Source: Paremcibacter congregatus (GTDB lineage Bacteria; Pseudomonadota; Alphaproteobacteria; Sphingomonadales; Emcibacteraceae). From it: a stretch of DNA of 64,000 nucleotides. The stretch lies in the NCBI RefSeq assembly GCF_006385135.1, contig NZ_CP041025.1, forward strand, positions 1,891,501 to 1,955,500. The letters run 5' to 3'. Below are positions 17,077 through 27,871 of the stretch, piece after piece (the stretch's first letter is position 1; every line of letters begins with the position of its first letter). The notes under the pieces were generated by a model. The model was not told where the DNA came from. It was given only the letters and a program-made list of their open reading frames with translations, and did not search any database. Position numbers and translations under genes: made by a program.

Positions 17077-17841
17077 ATGTTTTTGCGTGCTTTAATGAGC
17101 TATCTTTTAATCTCCTGTCTGACCGTACCGTCAGGTTTCGCAAAAAGCAGCCTGACAGATAACATTCGCATCTCCAGCAAAAATCTGGGATATGATCTTC
17201 AGTATAGGGTGTACCTTCCAGATGGCATGACGCCTTCTCACAAATTACCGACAATCTATATTACCGATGGACAATGGTATCTGATCCAGGGAAAATTTAA
17301 CGAAGTGCTTGACCGGGAAATCGCGGCGGGCGCCATTGGCCCCGTGATTGCCATCTTTATTGATAACCGGAATCCTGATGACCTGTCCGAGATAAGGCGG
17401 AACCGGGAATTTTTTTGCAAAAAAGAATATGTCGAATTCTATACCAAGGAACTGGTTCCGGAAATTGATGCACAGTACCCCACCCAGCCTGATCGTACAG
17501 AGAGAGTCATAATGGGGGTTTCATTTGGCGGAATAAATGCGGCATGTTTCGGTTTAATGGCATATCCCATATTTGAAGGTATCGCCATGCAGTCACCGGC
17601 CAATGACAAACATGTTGGGCTGATGACGACGTTATATAAAGAAGAGGAAAAAAGGCCACTTAAGATATTTATGTCTGTGGGCACGCTTAACGACAATACA
17701 GCGGCGGGACGGCGGTTTAAACGTACTCTCGTCGCCAAAGGTTATGATGTGACATACAAGGAAACCAGACAAGGCCACAACTGGAAAAACTGGCGTCCCC
17801 TGTTTGATGATCTTTTAAGGACTTTTTTTGGCCCCCAATAA
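17077..17841 (+). CDS. exported putative esterase (enterochelin-esterase-like fold)
   Basis: A 254-residue alpha/beta hydrolase of the Esterase/IroE-Fes-like family (PF00756 type). The signal peptide spans residues 1-22 (LISCLTVPSGFAKS). The body starts YDLQYRVYLPDGM, and the nucleophile elbow is VIMGVSFGGINAACF (Ser at about 150). The C-terminal QGHNWKNWRPLFDDLL carries the catalytic His of the family. The Shine-Dalgarno GGAGG lies 11 bp before this ATG and 4 bp before an out-of-frame ATG at 17070. First gene of a co-directional set with a propeller protein and a TonB-dependent receptor, so hydrolysis of an imported ligand is plausible. That is inference. Confidence 0.8.
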   Translation: MFLRALMSYLLISCLTVPSGFAKSSLTDNIRISSKNLGYDLQYRVYLPDGMTPSHKLPTIYITDGQWYLIQGKFNEVLDREIAAGAIGPVIAIFIDNRNPDDLSEIRRNREFFCKKEYVEFYTKELVPEIDAQYPTQPDRTERVIMGVSFGGINAACFGLMAYPIFEGIAMQSPANDKHVGLMTTLYKEEEKRPLKIFMSVGTLNDNTAAGRRFKRTLVAKGYDVTYKETRQGHNWKNWRPLFDDLLRTFFGPQ

Positions 17842-17872
17842 TTTAACCCGACCAAAACAGGGATCTTGTCTT

Positions 17873-19129
17873 ATGCGTATTTCGATTTTTTTATTGTCCT
17901 TTTGGCTGTCACTCAGCGGCGCCTTTGCCCAGTCTATTGGCGATTTATGGCGCGAGGCCGGGACGGCCTATAACCAGAAAGACTATCCGCAGTTTATCAC
18001 CAAAATGAAGAAGATTGAACAGATCCGCCCCTACCAGCTTGCTGCAAAAAAGAATATGATCAGAGGCTATAGTCTTTCCGGCCAGATTGAGAAAGCCTTC
18101 CACCACATTGATCTCGTGATCGGACAAGGTGGGTATATTGACGTGTCCGGAAAAGACTTTAAAGCACTTCATGGGTCTCCTGAATTTAAAAGAGTTACCA
18201 AAAAACTCGTCGAAAATAACTCTGCTGACGGGAAAACTGATATTGCATCTTCTGTCAGCGAGACGGGGCTATTGCCCGAATCTATTGCGATTCATGCACG
18301 GAACAAAACTCTGTACATCGGCTCCGTGCGTCGTGGAAAAATCCTGAAAGTGTCGCCTGATGGTAATGTGACCACATTTGCAGAGCCAACTGTTGAAAAT
18401 GGTTTGTTAGGTGTGTTTGGACTTAAAATAGATTCTGTTCGTCGGCATCTCTGGGCCGCGAGCAACGATATAGAGCAACATATCGGAATCAATAAAGGTA
18501 ATTCTGATAAAGCCGGCTTGTTTCAGTTCGACCTGGACACAGGACGCCTGATTAACAGCTATTTCATCGCGTCTGAGGCGCCAGCTCTGTTGGGCGACCT
18601 GGTAATTTCCCCCGAAGGAGATATCTATGCCACGGACAGTTACAATCCGGTTATTTATAAACTGGATAGAGAGTCTGGACAGTTGCTCCCTTTCCATACT
18701 TCTGATCGATTTATAAACCTTCAAGGGATATGTACCGACGGCGCGCAGTTATATGTCGCTGATTATCATGCCGGAATTTTTTCTTTGGACATGAACACAG
18801 GGAATCTCGCGAAGATTTCCCATGACAAGACGGTCAATATAGGAGGTATTGATGGACTCTATTGTGGGGATGGAAACCTTGTGGCGATTCAAAATGGTTT
18901 CACACCTTATCGTGTTATAAAACTTGACCTGAGCGAGGGCCATATCAAAAAACTACAGGTCCTGCAAAAGAACCTGCCCGTGTGGCGGGAACCAACATTG
19001 GGAGTTCTTCATGGCAACATTTTCCATTATGTCGCCACCAGCCAATGGGGCGCATATGATCAACAAGGTAAGGTCGCAGAAGGCAGTGTCCTTGCCCCCG
19101 TGATTGTTATGAAAATCCTGTTGGAATAA
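17873..19129 (+). CDS. exported TPR-like/beta-propeller protein (SMP-30/NHL-like)
   Basis: A 418-residue exported protein of unknown function. Residues 1-19 are a signal peptide (LLSFWLSLSGAFAQ). Residues about 22-105 look like two TPR-type helical repeats (WREAGTAYNQKDYPQFI, then RGYSLSGQIEKAFHHIDLV). Residues about 115-418 show repeated strand motifs of a six-bladed SMP-30/NHL-type propeller: SIAIHARNKTLYIGSVRRG, then LVISPEGDIYATDSYNPVIY, then GICTDGAQLYVADYHAGIF. No lactonase metal site could be confirmed by eye. It lies 31 bp after the esterase stop and before the receptor gene. The start at 17873 gives a clean signal peptide. Confidence 0.7.
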   Translation: MRISIFLLSFWLSLSGAFAQSIGDLWREAGTAYNQKDYPQFITKMKKIEQIRPYQLAAKKNMIRGYSLSGQIEKAFHHIDLVIGQGGYIDVSGKDFKALHGSPEFKRVTKKLVENNSADGKTDIASSVSETGLLPESIAIHARNKTLYIGSVRRGKILKVSPDGNVTTFAEPTVENGLLGVFGLKIDSVRRHLWAASNDIEQHIGINKGNSDKAGLFQFDLDTGRLINSYFIASEAPALLGDLVISPEGDIYATDSYNPVIYKLDRESGQLLPFHTSDRFINLQGICTDGAQLYVADYHAGIFSLDMNTGNLAKISHDKTVNIGGIDGLYCGDGNLVAIQNGFTPYRVIKLDLSEGHIKKLQVLQKNLPVWREPTLGVLHGNIFHYVATSQWGAYDQQGKVAEGSVLAPVIVMKILLE

Positions 19130-19323
19130 ACTCTCCCTTCTTCCCGTCACAGTATCCTTTTAATCATTCTTTGCTACTTATCCTGCCGGAACATAATTTG
19201 GTCGCAAAATTAATACCGTTTATCAGACAAGGGTTGCATCACCTCCCCTGACCGCGCTATCTGTTTTGGTACAAAAATATAACAAATAATCAAAATATAA
19301 AAAAATCTTCGGAAGTTAGAGTT

Positions 19324-21453
19324 ATGGTATTTAGCAAAGCCGCGTCGCGCGTCTGTTCAGGCGCCTCAATCCCTATTATACCCCCACTGCGTTATATCTT
19401 GCTAATGAGCGTCTCCCCTTTTCTATGTGCACCTTCTTCTGCATGGGCGGATGACATCAGCAACAGCGATACACCTTTTGAAATGTCAGACCGGGTCTCT
19501 TACGCGCCCACCTATTTTCAACAATACAATCCGTTAACAGCTGCCGATATGGTCAATCAGCTGCCCGGCTTCAATCTAATTGAGGAAAGCGGCGACCGCG
19601 GGTTCGGTCAGGGCCAAGGAAATTTGCTTATCAATGGCAAACGTCCCAGTACGAAATCAAACAAACCGGAAGAATTGCTCAAACGTATTGCAGCGGAAAC
19701 TGTCGTCCGTATTGAAGTTCTACGCGAAGGATCTTCTGAGTTGTCCGGCCAGTCAGGGTTGATCGCCAATGTGATTACGGATAGCGAAAGCAGCCTGTCC
19801 GGGTCTTATTTGGCCGGCGTCTATTTTCATGAAGAAGGTATGGTGCGCCCGGAAGCCCGGCTATCCATCGGCGGGAATATAGATAATTTCAGCTACAATG
19901 TTGATTTAAGCCTTGATGTCTGGAAACACGAAGAATCCGGCAAGGAGAATGTCAGGGATGCCGACTTCAACCTGACCCAGATCCGTGCAGAACAACGCAA
20001 TGTCCATAACAGAACACCGAAACTGAATATTAATCTGGGATGGAATGGCGATAATGGAGACGTCGCTAACCTAAGCTTACAGGCCTTTTATTTCAAACAT
20101 AATTTTCATGAAACATCTGACCAGTTTATGGCCCAAGGCATGGTGACCAGTAATTTATTGCGTATGATAGAAACCCGGTCCGGTGAAGATGAGTATACGT
20201 ATGAGATTGGCGGCGACTATACAACGGATTTCGCGGGCGGCTCTTTGAAATTCATTGGGCTGCGCCGTCGGGAAGACAGCCGTTTCTTCACCCATTATGA
20301 CGATACCGCTGAAGACGGGAGTTTTTTCCGCTATAACAGCAGGCGCCAGCCGATTGAATCGGAAACCATTTTGCGTACCCTTTATACGACAGAGCCAACA
20401 ACTGGCCATGTTCTGGAATGGGCTATTGAGGGGGCTTTTAATACACTTGATACAACTGCAACCTTTCAGGAAGACACCGGCAGCGGTTTTGAAGACGTTC
20501 TTCTTTCCGGCAGCAACACCCGTGTTGAAGAGCGTCGCGCAGAAAGCAGCCTGCTATATGTCCTGCCTTTAGGAAAAAAATTACGTTTCCAGACATCGGT
20601 TGCCGTTGAATATTCAGAATTATCCGTGTCGGGTAATAATAACAATACTCGCTCCTATGTTCGCCCCAAGGGTTTTGCCGCCCTGACCTTCGATGCCACT
20701 GCCGAAACACAGTTCCGGGGTCGCATCGATCGCAAAGTCGGCCAACTGAACTTCTTTGACTTTGCCAGCAGACGGGATATCTCACAGGGCCAGACCGACA
20801 GCGGCAATACGGAACTGGTTCCGGAACAGCTCTGGCGTTTTGAAATGACCGCGGAACATAGATTTAGCCCCAAAAATGTAACGACACTCACCGTCTATTA
20901 CGAAACATTTGAAGATTACAACATGTTAGTGCCTCTCGCTGGAGGAGGACAGGGAATAGGTAATGTTGACGGCGCCAAAAACAAAGGCATTACCCTTACG
21001 TCTACATGGATGCTGGACAGTTTGGGCGTCAACGGTGGCAAACTGGATTTTGCCGGAACGTACCAGGACAGCGAGATCAAGGATCCTTTTACAGGGATTT
21101 TCCGTCATTTCGACTGGCAGGAGCAATGGCAGATTGAAATCACTTTCCGGCAGGATATCCAGGATACAAACTGGGCCTGGGGATTGAATTACTGGGACAA
21201 TACAGAACTGCCCGGATACCGTAAAGACCGCGTAAATAAGGGACCTTTTGGTCCAACTTACTTTGCATATGTTGAACATAAAGACGTCTTGGGCATGACG
21301 TTAACTGCAAAATATTACAATGCCTTTGGTCGCACCATGCAGTATAACCGAGAGTTTTTCGCCCCAGACCGCCTCGGAAATTTTGACGGAGGGGAATTTC
21401 GCAGCTTAAGACGCGGCGGATATTTTAATATCCAGCTTGCCGGGAAATTCTAA
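19324..21453 (+). CDS. TonB-dependent outer-membrane receptor
   Basis: A 709-residue outer-membrane receptor. A long signal region ends SSAWADD; a second ATG at 19405 would give a shorter conventional signal. The plug domain (residues about 65-165) reads TAADMVNQLPGFNL, GNLLINGKRPSTKS and VVRIEVLREGSSE. The remainder has alternating aromatic/polar strands (a 22-strand barrel is expected) and ends in FNIQLAGKF with the terminal aromatic typical of BAM substrates. The Shine-Dalgarno is GGAAG. It lies 194 bp after the propeller gene. The ligand is unknown; the neighbouring esterase makes a siderophore or other esterified substrate a reasonable guess. No N-terminal secretin/STN domain was seen. 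Confidence 0.85.
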   Translation: MVFSKAASRVCSGASIPIIPPLRYILLMSVSPFLCAPSSAWADDISNSDTPFEMSDRVSYAPTYFQQYNPLTAADMVNQLPGFNLIEESGDRGFGQGQGNLLINGKRPSTKSNKPEELLKRIAAETVVRIEVLREGSSELSGQSGLIANVITDSESSLSGSYLAGVYFHEEGMVRPEARLSIGGNIDNFSYNVDLSLDVWKHEESGKENVRDADFNLTQIRAEQRNVHNRTPKLNINLGWNGDNGDVANLSLQAFYFKHNFHETSDQFMAQGMVTSNLLRMIETRSGEDEYTYEIGGDYTTDFAGGSLKFIGLRRREDSRFFTHYDDTAEDGSFFRYNSRRQPIESETILRTLYTTEPTTGHVLEWAIEGAFNTLDTTATFQEDTGSGFEDVLLSGSNTRVEERRAESSLLYVLPLGKKLRFQTSVAVEYSELSVSGNNNNTRSYVRPKGFAALTFDATAETQFRGRIDRKVGQLNFFDFASRRDISQGQTDSGNTELVPEQLWRFEMTAEHRFSPKNVTTLTVYYETFEDYNMLVPLAGGGQGIGNVDGAKNKGITLTSTWMLDSLGVNGGKLDFAGTYQDSEIKDPFTGIFRHFDWQEQWQIEITFRQDIQDTNWAWGLNYWDNTELPGYRKDRVNKGPFGPTYFAYVEHKDVLGMTLTAKYYNAFGRTMQYNREFFAPDRLGNFDGGEFRSLRRGGYFNIQLAGKF

Positions 21454-21454
21454 A

Positions 21455-21490
21455 TACAAAAAAAGGCCCGGTATTTTAGTCCCGGGCCTT
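21455..21490 (-). terminator. thiC terminator
   Basis: AAGGCCCGG / CCGGGCCTT (21463-21471, 21482-21490) is a perfect 9-bp stem followed on the minus strand by a run of seven T. It is placed 29 bp past the thiC stop. Confidence 0.85.
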
Positions 21491-21519
21491 GATGTTCTCT
21501 AATGCGTTCAGCTCTCGCC

Positions 21520-23376
<1,857 letters not shown>

Positions 23377-23455
23377 TCAGTGTTTTATCGCGCAGCATTG
23401 CACAACGCAGAGACTGCGGTAATCCGGATTCATGTGGGGGAAATCTAATCATATT

Positions 23456-23578
23456 CCATCCCTCCGCCAGAATAACCCGGATCAGGTTCAAAGGGTCCTC
23501 CACTTGTAAACTATAATGCATATATATCATCATGACGCTTACCGGTGGGGTCTCAGCTTCATACAAAGCTCCCCTTGG
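23456..23578 (-). promoter_or_regulatory. TPP riboswitch (THI element) of thiC
   Basis: Read on the minus strand, the aptamer has the conserved GGGGAGC start, GCTGAGA, then ACCCTTTGAACCTGATC, GGGTTATTCTGGCG and closing GGAGGGATGG. These are the hallmark TPP-sensing segments. It lies about 100 nt before thiC. No strong terminator is obvious between aptamer and gene, so translational control is more likely than attenuation. That last point is inference. Confidence 0.95.
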
Positions 23579-23677
23579 AATTGGGCACATGCTCGTCCTT
23601 TTTGCCCCAAACTTCAAGTAAAATATTTTAAAGCGTTTTTTATGGGTTTTTACCAAAGGTTTCGCTATAACACCTGC

Positions 23678-24142
23678 ATGATAATTGAACTGGATCAAAT
23701 CAAGAACACCATCACCACGGGGCAACGGCTTCTGGGGCTCGATCTCGGCAGCAAAACCATCGGTGTTGCCCTGTCAGATATCATGTGCAATATCGCCACC
23801 CCCATGGAGATTATCCGCCGCACCAAATTTACCAAGGATGCAGAGCGATTGCTGACCATTATCTCAGAACAGAATGTGGGTGGTCTGGTTCTCGGCTTAC
23901 CCTTGAATATGGACGGCACGGAAGGTCCACGCTGCCAATCAACCCGCCAGTTCGCTGAAAATATGGCCGGCAAGATAGACATCCCGGTTGTTCTCTGGGA
24001 TGAACGGCTGTCCACTGTCGCTGTTACCCGCACCTTGCTGGACGCGGATGCCAGCCGCAAACGCCGCAAGGAAGTGGTCGACAAAATGGCCGCCGCATAT
24101 ATTCTTCAGGGCGCTCTGGACAAAATGTCCTATTCCCGGTGA
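23678..24142 (+). CDS. ruvX: RuvX/YqgF Holliday-junction resolvase-like nuclease
   Basis: A 154-residue RNase H-fold protein of the YqgF/RuvX family, linked to pre-16S rRNA 5' processing. Motifs: [17 protein letters not shown] with the first catalytic Asp, [17 protein letters not shown], and [16 protein letters not shown] followed by [15 protein letters not shown] with the final Asp. The ATG at 23678 gives the family length; upstream in-frame ATGs run into the thiC riboswitch region. It ends 6 bp before the convergent Anbu-type gene. Confidence 0.92.
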   Translation: MIIELDQIKNTITTGQRLLGLDLGSKTIGVALSDIMCNIATPMEIIRRTKFTKDAERLLTIISEQNVGGLVLGLPLNMDGTEGPRCQSTRQFAENMAGKIDIPVVLWDERLSTVAVTRTLLDADASRKRRKEVVDKMAAAYILQGALDKMSYSR

Positions 24143-24148
24143 CCCTGT

Positions 24149-24868
24149 TTACGGCAGCAGGTTCTTGAACCGGCACCCATCCGGCAGTTTCCCCAGCAGT
24201 TCCACCAGATGCGAGTTCCACCACTCATACAATGGCGCCAGATCGTCATAAGCATAAAGTTCATGACGCCATTTACGGTCACTGGCATAAGTGAGCAGGT
24301 CCAGGGGATACCCCACATCAACCGTACTGACCCGTGTCGAGTCAAAGGCGAGATAGGCAATCTTGATCACCATCCGCAACGGGGTATCATAATCCAGGGT
24401 CCGATCGAGAAACGTTTTCCCATAGGATGTTGCCCCGATGGACATATAACTGGCCCGTTCATTCATTTCAACCCAGTTGCCTTCCGGATAAACCAGATAC
24501 ATGCAAGGGGCTTCGTCTTCATCCAGTTGACCACCAATAAGGGCATGCAAATCAAACCGTAGATGCGACCGTTGCAAGGCGTCCCAATCTTCAGTTGCCA
24601 CCTGCCGCAAGGCTTCTGTATAATAATGTAGAACATTGCGCAGCATAGGCTGCACAACCTTGCCATCCTTCCGGCAGGCATCATCGAAATAGGCGAGGGT
24701 TTTGTCGCGAATCGAACGCAATCCAGAGGTCATGATACATATTTTATGGGGCCCAATCTGATGTAAACTGACCTTACCGGCATTATGGGCTTGCATCCCG
24801 CTGGTAAGGCGCCCGTCAGCCAGACAGACCAAGCCTTCTTTTACGCGAATTCCAAGACAATAAGTCAT
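24149..24868 (-). CDS. Anbu-type proteasome homologue (predicted proteasome-type protease)
   Basis: A 239-residue member of the bacterial proteasome-like Anbu family (COG3484 type). The protein begins M-TYCLGIRVKEGLVCLADGR. Removal of Met would expose Thr1 as the N-terminal nucleophile, with Asp17 and Arg19 in the conserved positions and a Lys at 31 near the usual Lys32. Further motifs are IGGQLDEDEAPCMYLVYPEGN and SYGKTFLDRTLDYDTPL. The Shine-Dalgarno AAAGGAGC confirms the ATG at 24868. Anbu genes usually stand with alpha-E, ATP-grasp and transglutaminase genes; none is here. Instead it is divergent from a Gln-rich small protein and convergent with ruvX. Confidence 0.88.
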   Translation of the reverse strand: MTYCLGIRVKEGLVCLADGRLTSGMQAHNAGKVSLHQIGPHKICIMTSGLRSIRDKTLAYFDDACRKDGKVVQPMLRNVLHYYTEALRQVATEDWDALQRSHLRFDLHALIGGQLDEDEAPCMYLVYPEGNWVEMNERASYMSIGATSYGKTFLDRTLDYDTPLRMVIKIAYLAFDSTRVSTVDVGYPLDLLTYASDRKWRHELYAYDDLAPLYEWWNSHLVELLGKLPDGCRFKNLLP

Positions 24869-25143
24869 CTTTTGCTCCTTTACGAGGTTCTTCCGCCTAG
24901 ACAAAAGCCTGCGGAAAAAATAATTCACAATTTGAGCTGATATTCGACAAAAAAACACTGGCACCCATTGTATAATTCTTTGTCCTGAGATACAATTACC
25001 TTTGTGCGGTGTAGGCTCGCGGGCCATTATATACAGTACGCTTTCCCCCATAGTAAGATATGTTTTTTTCAAGTAAATGAACTCGCTTGTCCGTGAGTTT
25101 ATATGGCATTTTTAACTGACCCTGAAACCAAGGAGACATTACC

Positions 25144-25437
25144 ATGCCTGAAAGAAAGCAATCTGCTCAACGTATGAGCCATATTCAGACACCTGAATTG
25201 CGGCGGCAGGAGCTGAGCAGAGTTCAGCTTCAGCAAAACCAGGAAGCCTTTCAGTTGCAGCAGGCTCAACGTCAGGAACTGTTACAGGTTCAACAACAAC
25301 AAGCCCAGGAGTTAAGGCAGCTGCAACAAAATCAAATGCAGCAACTGCAGCAACTGACCCAAAAGCAACAGCAGGAAGTAGAGGAATGCTGTCAAAATCT
25401 GCGTTATTCAGCCCAACACGAAGGTGAGCAAATCTAG
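25144..25437 (+). CDS. glutamine-rich small protein, unknown function
   Basis: A 97-residue protein with 34 Gln (about 35%), many Glu and Leu and only one Phe. Residues 20-80 repeat short units such as LQQAQRQELLQVQQQQ and LRQLQQNQMQQLQQL, which suggests a long amphipathic helix or coiled coil. A lone vicinal pair CC occurs at residues 82-83. No signal peptide or membrane segment. It is a real gene: a strong AAGGAG Shine-Dalgarno 8 bp before the ATG, and its own GC-rich terminator just after the stop. It is divergent from the Anbu-type protease gene across 275 bp. I do not recognise a family; a scaffold, a phase-separating protein or a protease substrate are possibilities. Confidence 0.75.
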   Translation: MPERKQSAQRMSHIQTPELRRQELSRVQLQQNQEAFQLQQAQRQELLQVQQQQAQELRQLQQNQMQQLQQLTQKQQQEVEECCQNLRYSAQHEGEQI

Positions 25438-25456
25438 TTTCCTTAGTATACTCTCC

Positions 25457-25487
25457 GCCCTGCCCTTGTGGGCGGGGCTTTTTTTTA
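25457..25487 (+). terminator. terminator of the Gln-rich gene
   Basis: GCCCTGCCC (25457-25465), loop TTGT and GGGCGGGGC (25470-25478) give a 9-bp stem with one G-U pair. It is followed directly by eight T. Very strong intrinsic terminator, isolating the gene from pyrB. Confidence 0.92.
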
Positions 25488-25508
25488 CTCTTTTTGCACC
25501 TAAGTCCG

Positions 25509-25532
25509 CCTGAAAAGGATAGTATCCTCAGG
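25509..25532. promoter_or_regulatory. palindrome upstream of pyrB
   Basis: AGGATAGTATCCT is a 6-1-6 dyad flanked by CCTG and CAGG. It lies about 90 bp before pyrB and just ahead of a TTGACT hexamer (25542-25547). It could be an operator for the pyr-plsY-dprA run; there is no further evidence. Confidence 0.3.
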
Positions 25533-25619
25533 TTCGTGAAATTGACTTGCGTATAAGACCATATGTTCCTATAAAATATCTCTTCAGTAACCCATGGGAT
25601 AAACATTAAGGACTGAAGC

Positions 25620-26591
25620 ATGTCTCCAGCCGACAACACGGCAAATTTGAGCTTTCCCCACCAACATCTTCTCGGCATTGAAGGGCTCAAGGAACAGGAT
25701 ATCACCTGTATTCTCAACCGGGCTGACAGATATGCGGAACAGAACCGGAAAACCAATAAGAAAACTGACATTCTGACGGGCCTGACCCAGATCAATCTGT
25801 TTTTTGAAAATTCCACCCGGACTCGTATGTCATTTGAACTTGCCGGGAAACGTCTCGGTGCTGATGTCATCAACATGTCTGTGGCAGGGTCATCAATCAA
25901 AAAAGGTGAAACCCTTCTTGATACGGCCTCGACCCTGAATGCGCTTCAGCCGGATCTGCTGGTGGTCCGGCATGGCAGTTCGGGAGCGGTAAAACTTTTG
26001 TCCCGGAAAGTCAATTGCGCTGTACTCAATGCCGGTGACGGCACTCATGAGCATCCGACTCAGGCTTTGCTTGATGCCCAGACCATCCGGCGACGCAAGG
26101 GAAAACTGGCCCGCCTTACGGTGGCCATATGTGGCGATGTCCTGCACAGCCGGGTCGCGCGCTCCAACATTCATTTGCTGAATATTATGGGGGCCCGGGT
26201 TCGGGTCATTGGTCCCTCGACCCTGGTGCCGGCCAGTCTGGCCTCGCTCGGGGTGGAAATCTATCATGATATGAGAGAAGGCCTGAGAGACTGTGACATT
26301 GTCATGATGTTGCGCCTGCAGACCGAACGCATGCAGGGCGGATATTTCCCGTCGATCAGTGAATATTTCACCCTCTATGGCCTCGACTATGACAAATTGT
26401 CCGTGGCGAAAGAGGATGCCTTGATTATGCATCCCGGTCCTATGAACCGCGGCGTGGAAATTGACGCGGCTGTCGCCGATGATCTGACCCGCAGCGCTAT
26501 TCAGGAACAGGTTGAAATGGGAGTTGCGGTGCGTATGGCTTGCCTTGATCTGCTGACCCAGCAAAAACGCGAACAGGAGATGGGCCGATGA
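25620..26591 (+). CDS. pyrB: aspartate carbamoyltransferase catalytic subunit
   Basis: A 323-residue enzyme joining carbamoyl phosphate and aspartate in pyrimidine synthesis. The carbamoyl-phosphate motif [20 protein letters not shown] is at about residue 62. [13 protein letters not shown], then [14 protein letters not shown] and MLRLQTERM, follow, and the C-terminus has [13 protein letters not shown]. It opens a forward operon and overlaps pyrC by 4 bp (ATGA). No pyrI is present, as expected in this class, where PyrB associates with a dihydroorotase-like partner. Confidence 0.97.
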
Positions 26592-27871
26592 GCGACTTTA
26601 CTCTCTATAAAAACGCCCGTCTTCTAGACCCGGAAAGCGGCCTGGATCAGCCAGGAGATATCTTGATTGAGGGCAATTCAATCGCTCGGGTGGGCGGACA
26701 AATTGATGCCCCGAAAGATGCCAAAGTCGTTGACTGTGCGGGAAAATGTCTCTGTCCCGGATTGATCGATATGCGGGTTTTTGTCGGCATTCCCGGCGCA
26801 GATTATCGCGACACGATTGAAAATACCGGCGAATCCGCCGCCGCTGGCGGTGTAACTACCGTTTGCGTCCAGCCCGTCACCGACCCGATTATTGATGATC
26901 TTGGTCGGGTCGAGTTTCTCGCCAGCCGCACAACAAAAGCCAAAGTCAATTTTATCCCTTTCCCGGCAATTACCAAACAATTGTCCGGTAAGCAGATGAC
27001 CGAAATCGGTCTGATGAGCAAAAACGGGATCAAGGCCTTTACCGACGGAAACAAAAGCGTTGCCAACCCCGCCCTGATGACACGGGTTCTTAAATATGCC
27101 TCCATGTTCGATGCTCTGATCATTCAGCATCTGGCGGTGCCGGAACTCTCTGAAAGCGGCTGTATGAATGCCGGAGCTCTCGCCACACGGCTTGGTTTGC
27201 CGGGCATTCCCACGGCGGCCGAGACCATCATGCTGGAGCGGGACATCCGCCTGTTGCGGTCCAACCCGTGCCGTTATCATGCGGCCCAAATCACCTGCCA
27301 GGACAGCATTGAAGTGGTTGCGGCGGCAAAACGCGATAAATTACCGGTAACCGCCGGTGTTGCGGTGCCGCATTTCTCGCTCAATGAATATGCCATTGAG
27401 GAATACCGCACCTTCACCAAACTATCGCCGCCGCTTCGATCCGAGGAAGACCGGGTTGCGGTTCTTAATGCTCTCAAGGATGGCACCATTGATGTCATTG
27501 TCAGTGGCCATGATCCTGAAGATCCGGAAAGCAAACGCGTCCCTTTCCAGGAAGCCGAGGCCGGGGTAGTTGGCCTGGAAACCATGTTGCCGGTTTCACT
27601 CGAACTTTATCATAACGGCAGTTTGCCCCTGCTGGACATTCTGGCGAAGATGACCTGTAATCCCGCACGCCTGATGGGGTTAGAAACCGGAGCCCTCAAG
27701 GAAGGCGCGCCTGCGGATCTTTGTCTATTCGATCTTGATACCCCAAACCGCGTTGACCCGGAAAAAATGGTATCTCTGACCAAAAACACCCCTTTCGACG
27801 GGCGCCCAATCCAGGGCCGGGTCCTGAGGACCATTGTCAGCGGCAAAACCGTATTTGAGTATTCTGTATGA
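26588..27871 (+). CDS. pyrC: dihydroorotase (or PyrC-like subunit)
   Basis: A 427-residue class I amidohydrolase cyclising carbamoyl-aspartate. It starts [21 protein letters not shown] and has the beta-strand block [18 protein letters not shown]. The usual metal-binding DxHxH after GLID is here D-M-R-V, so the first His pair is missing. The later region [21 protein letters not shown] shows HDP. Loss of zinc-binding His is a mark of the inactive PyrC' form that supports aspartate carbamoyltransferase, so catalytic competence is doubtful. Overlaps pyrB and plsY by 4 bp each. Confidence 0.9.

Noticed and set aside
24959-24974. TGGCACCCATTGTATA ahead of the Gln-rich gene
   Set aside because: The -12 GC doublet is missing, so it is not an RpoN site.
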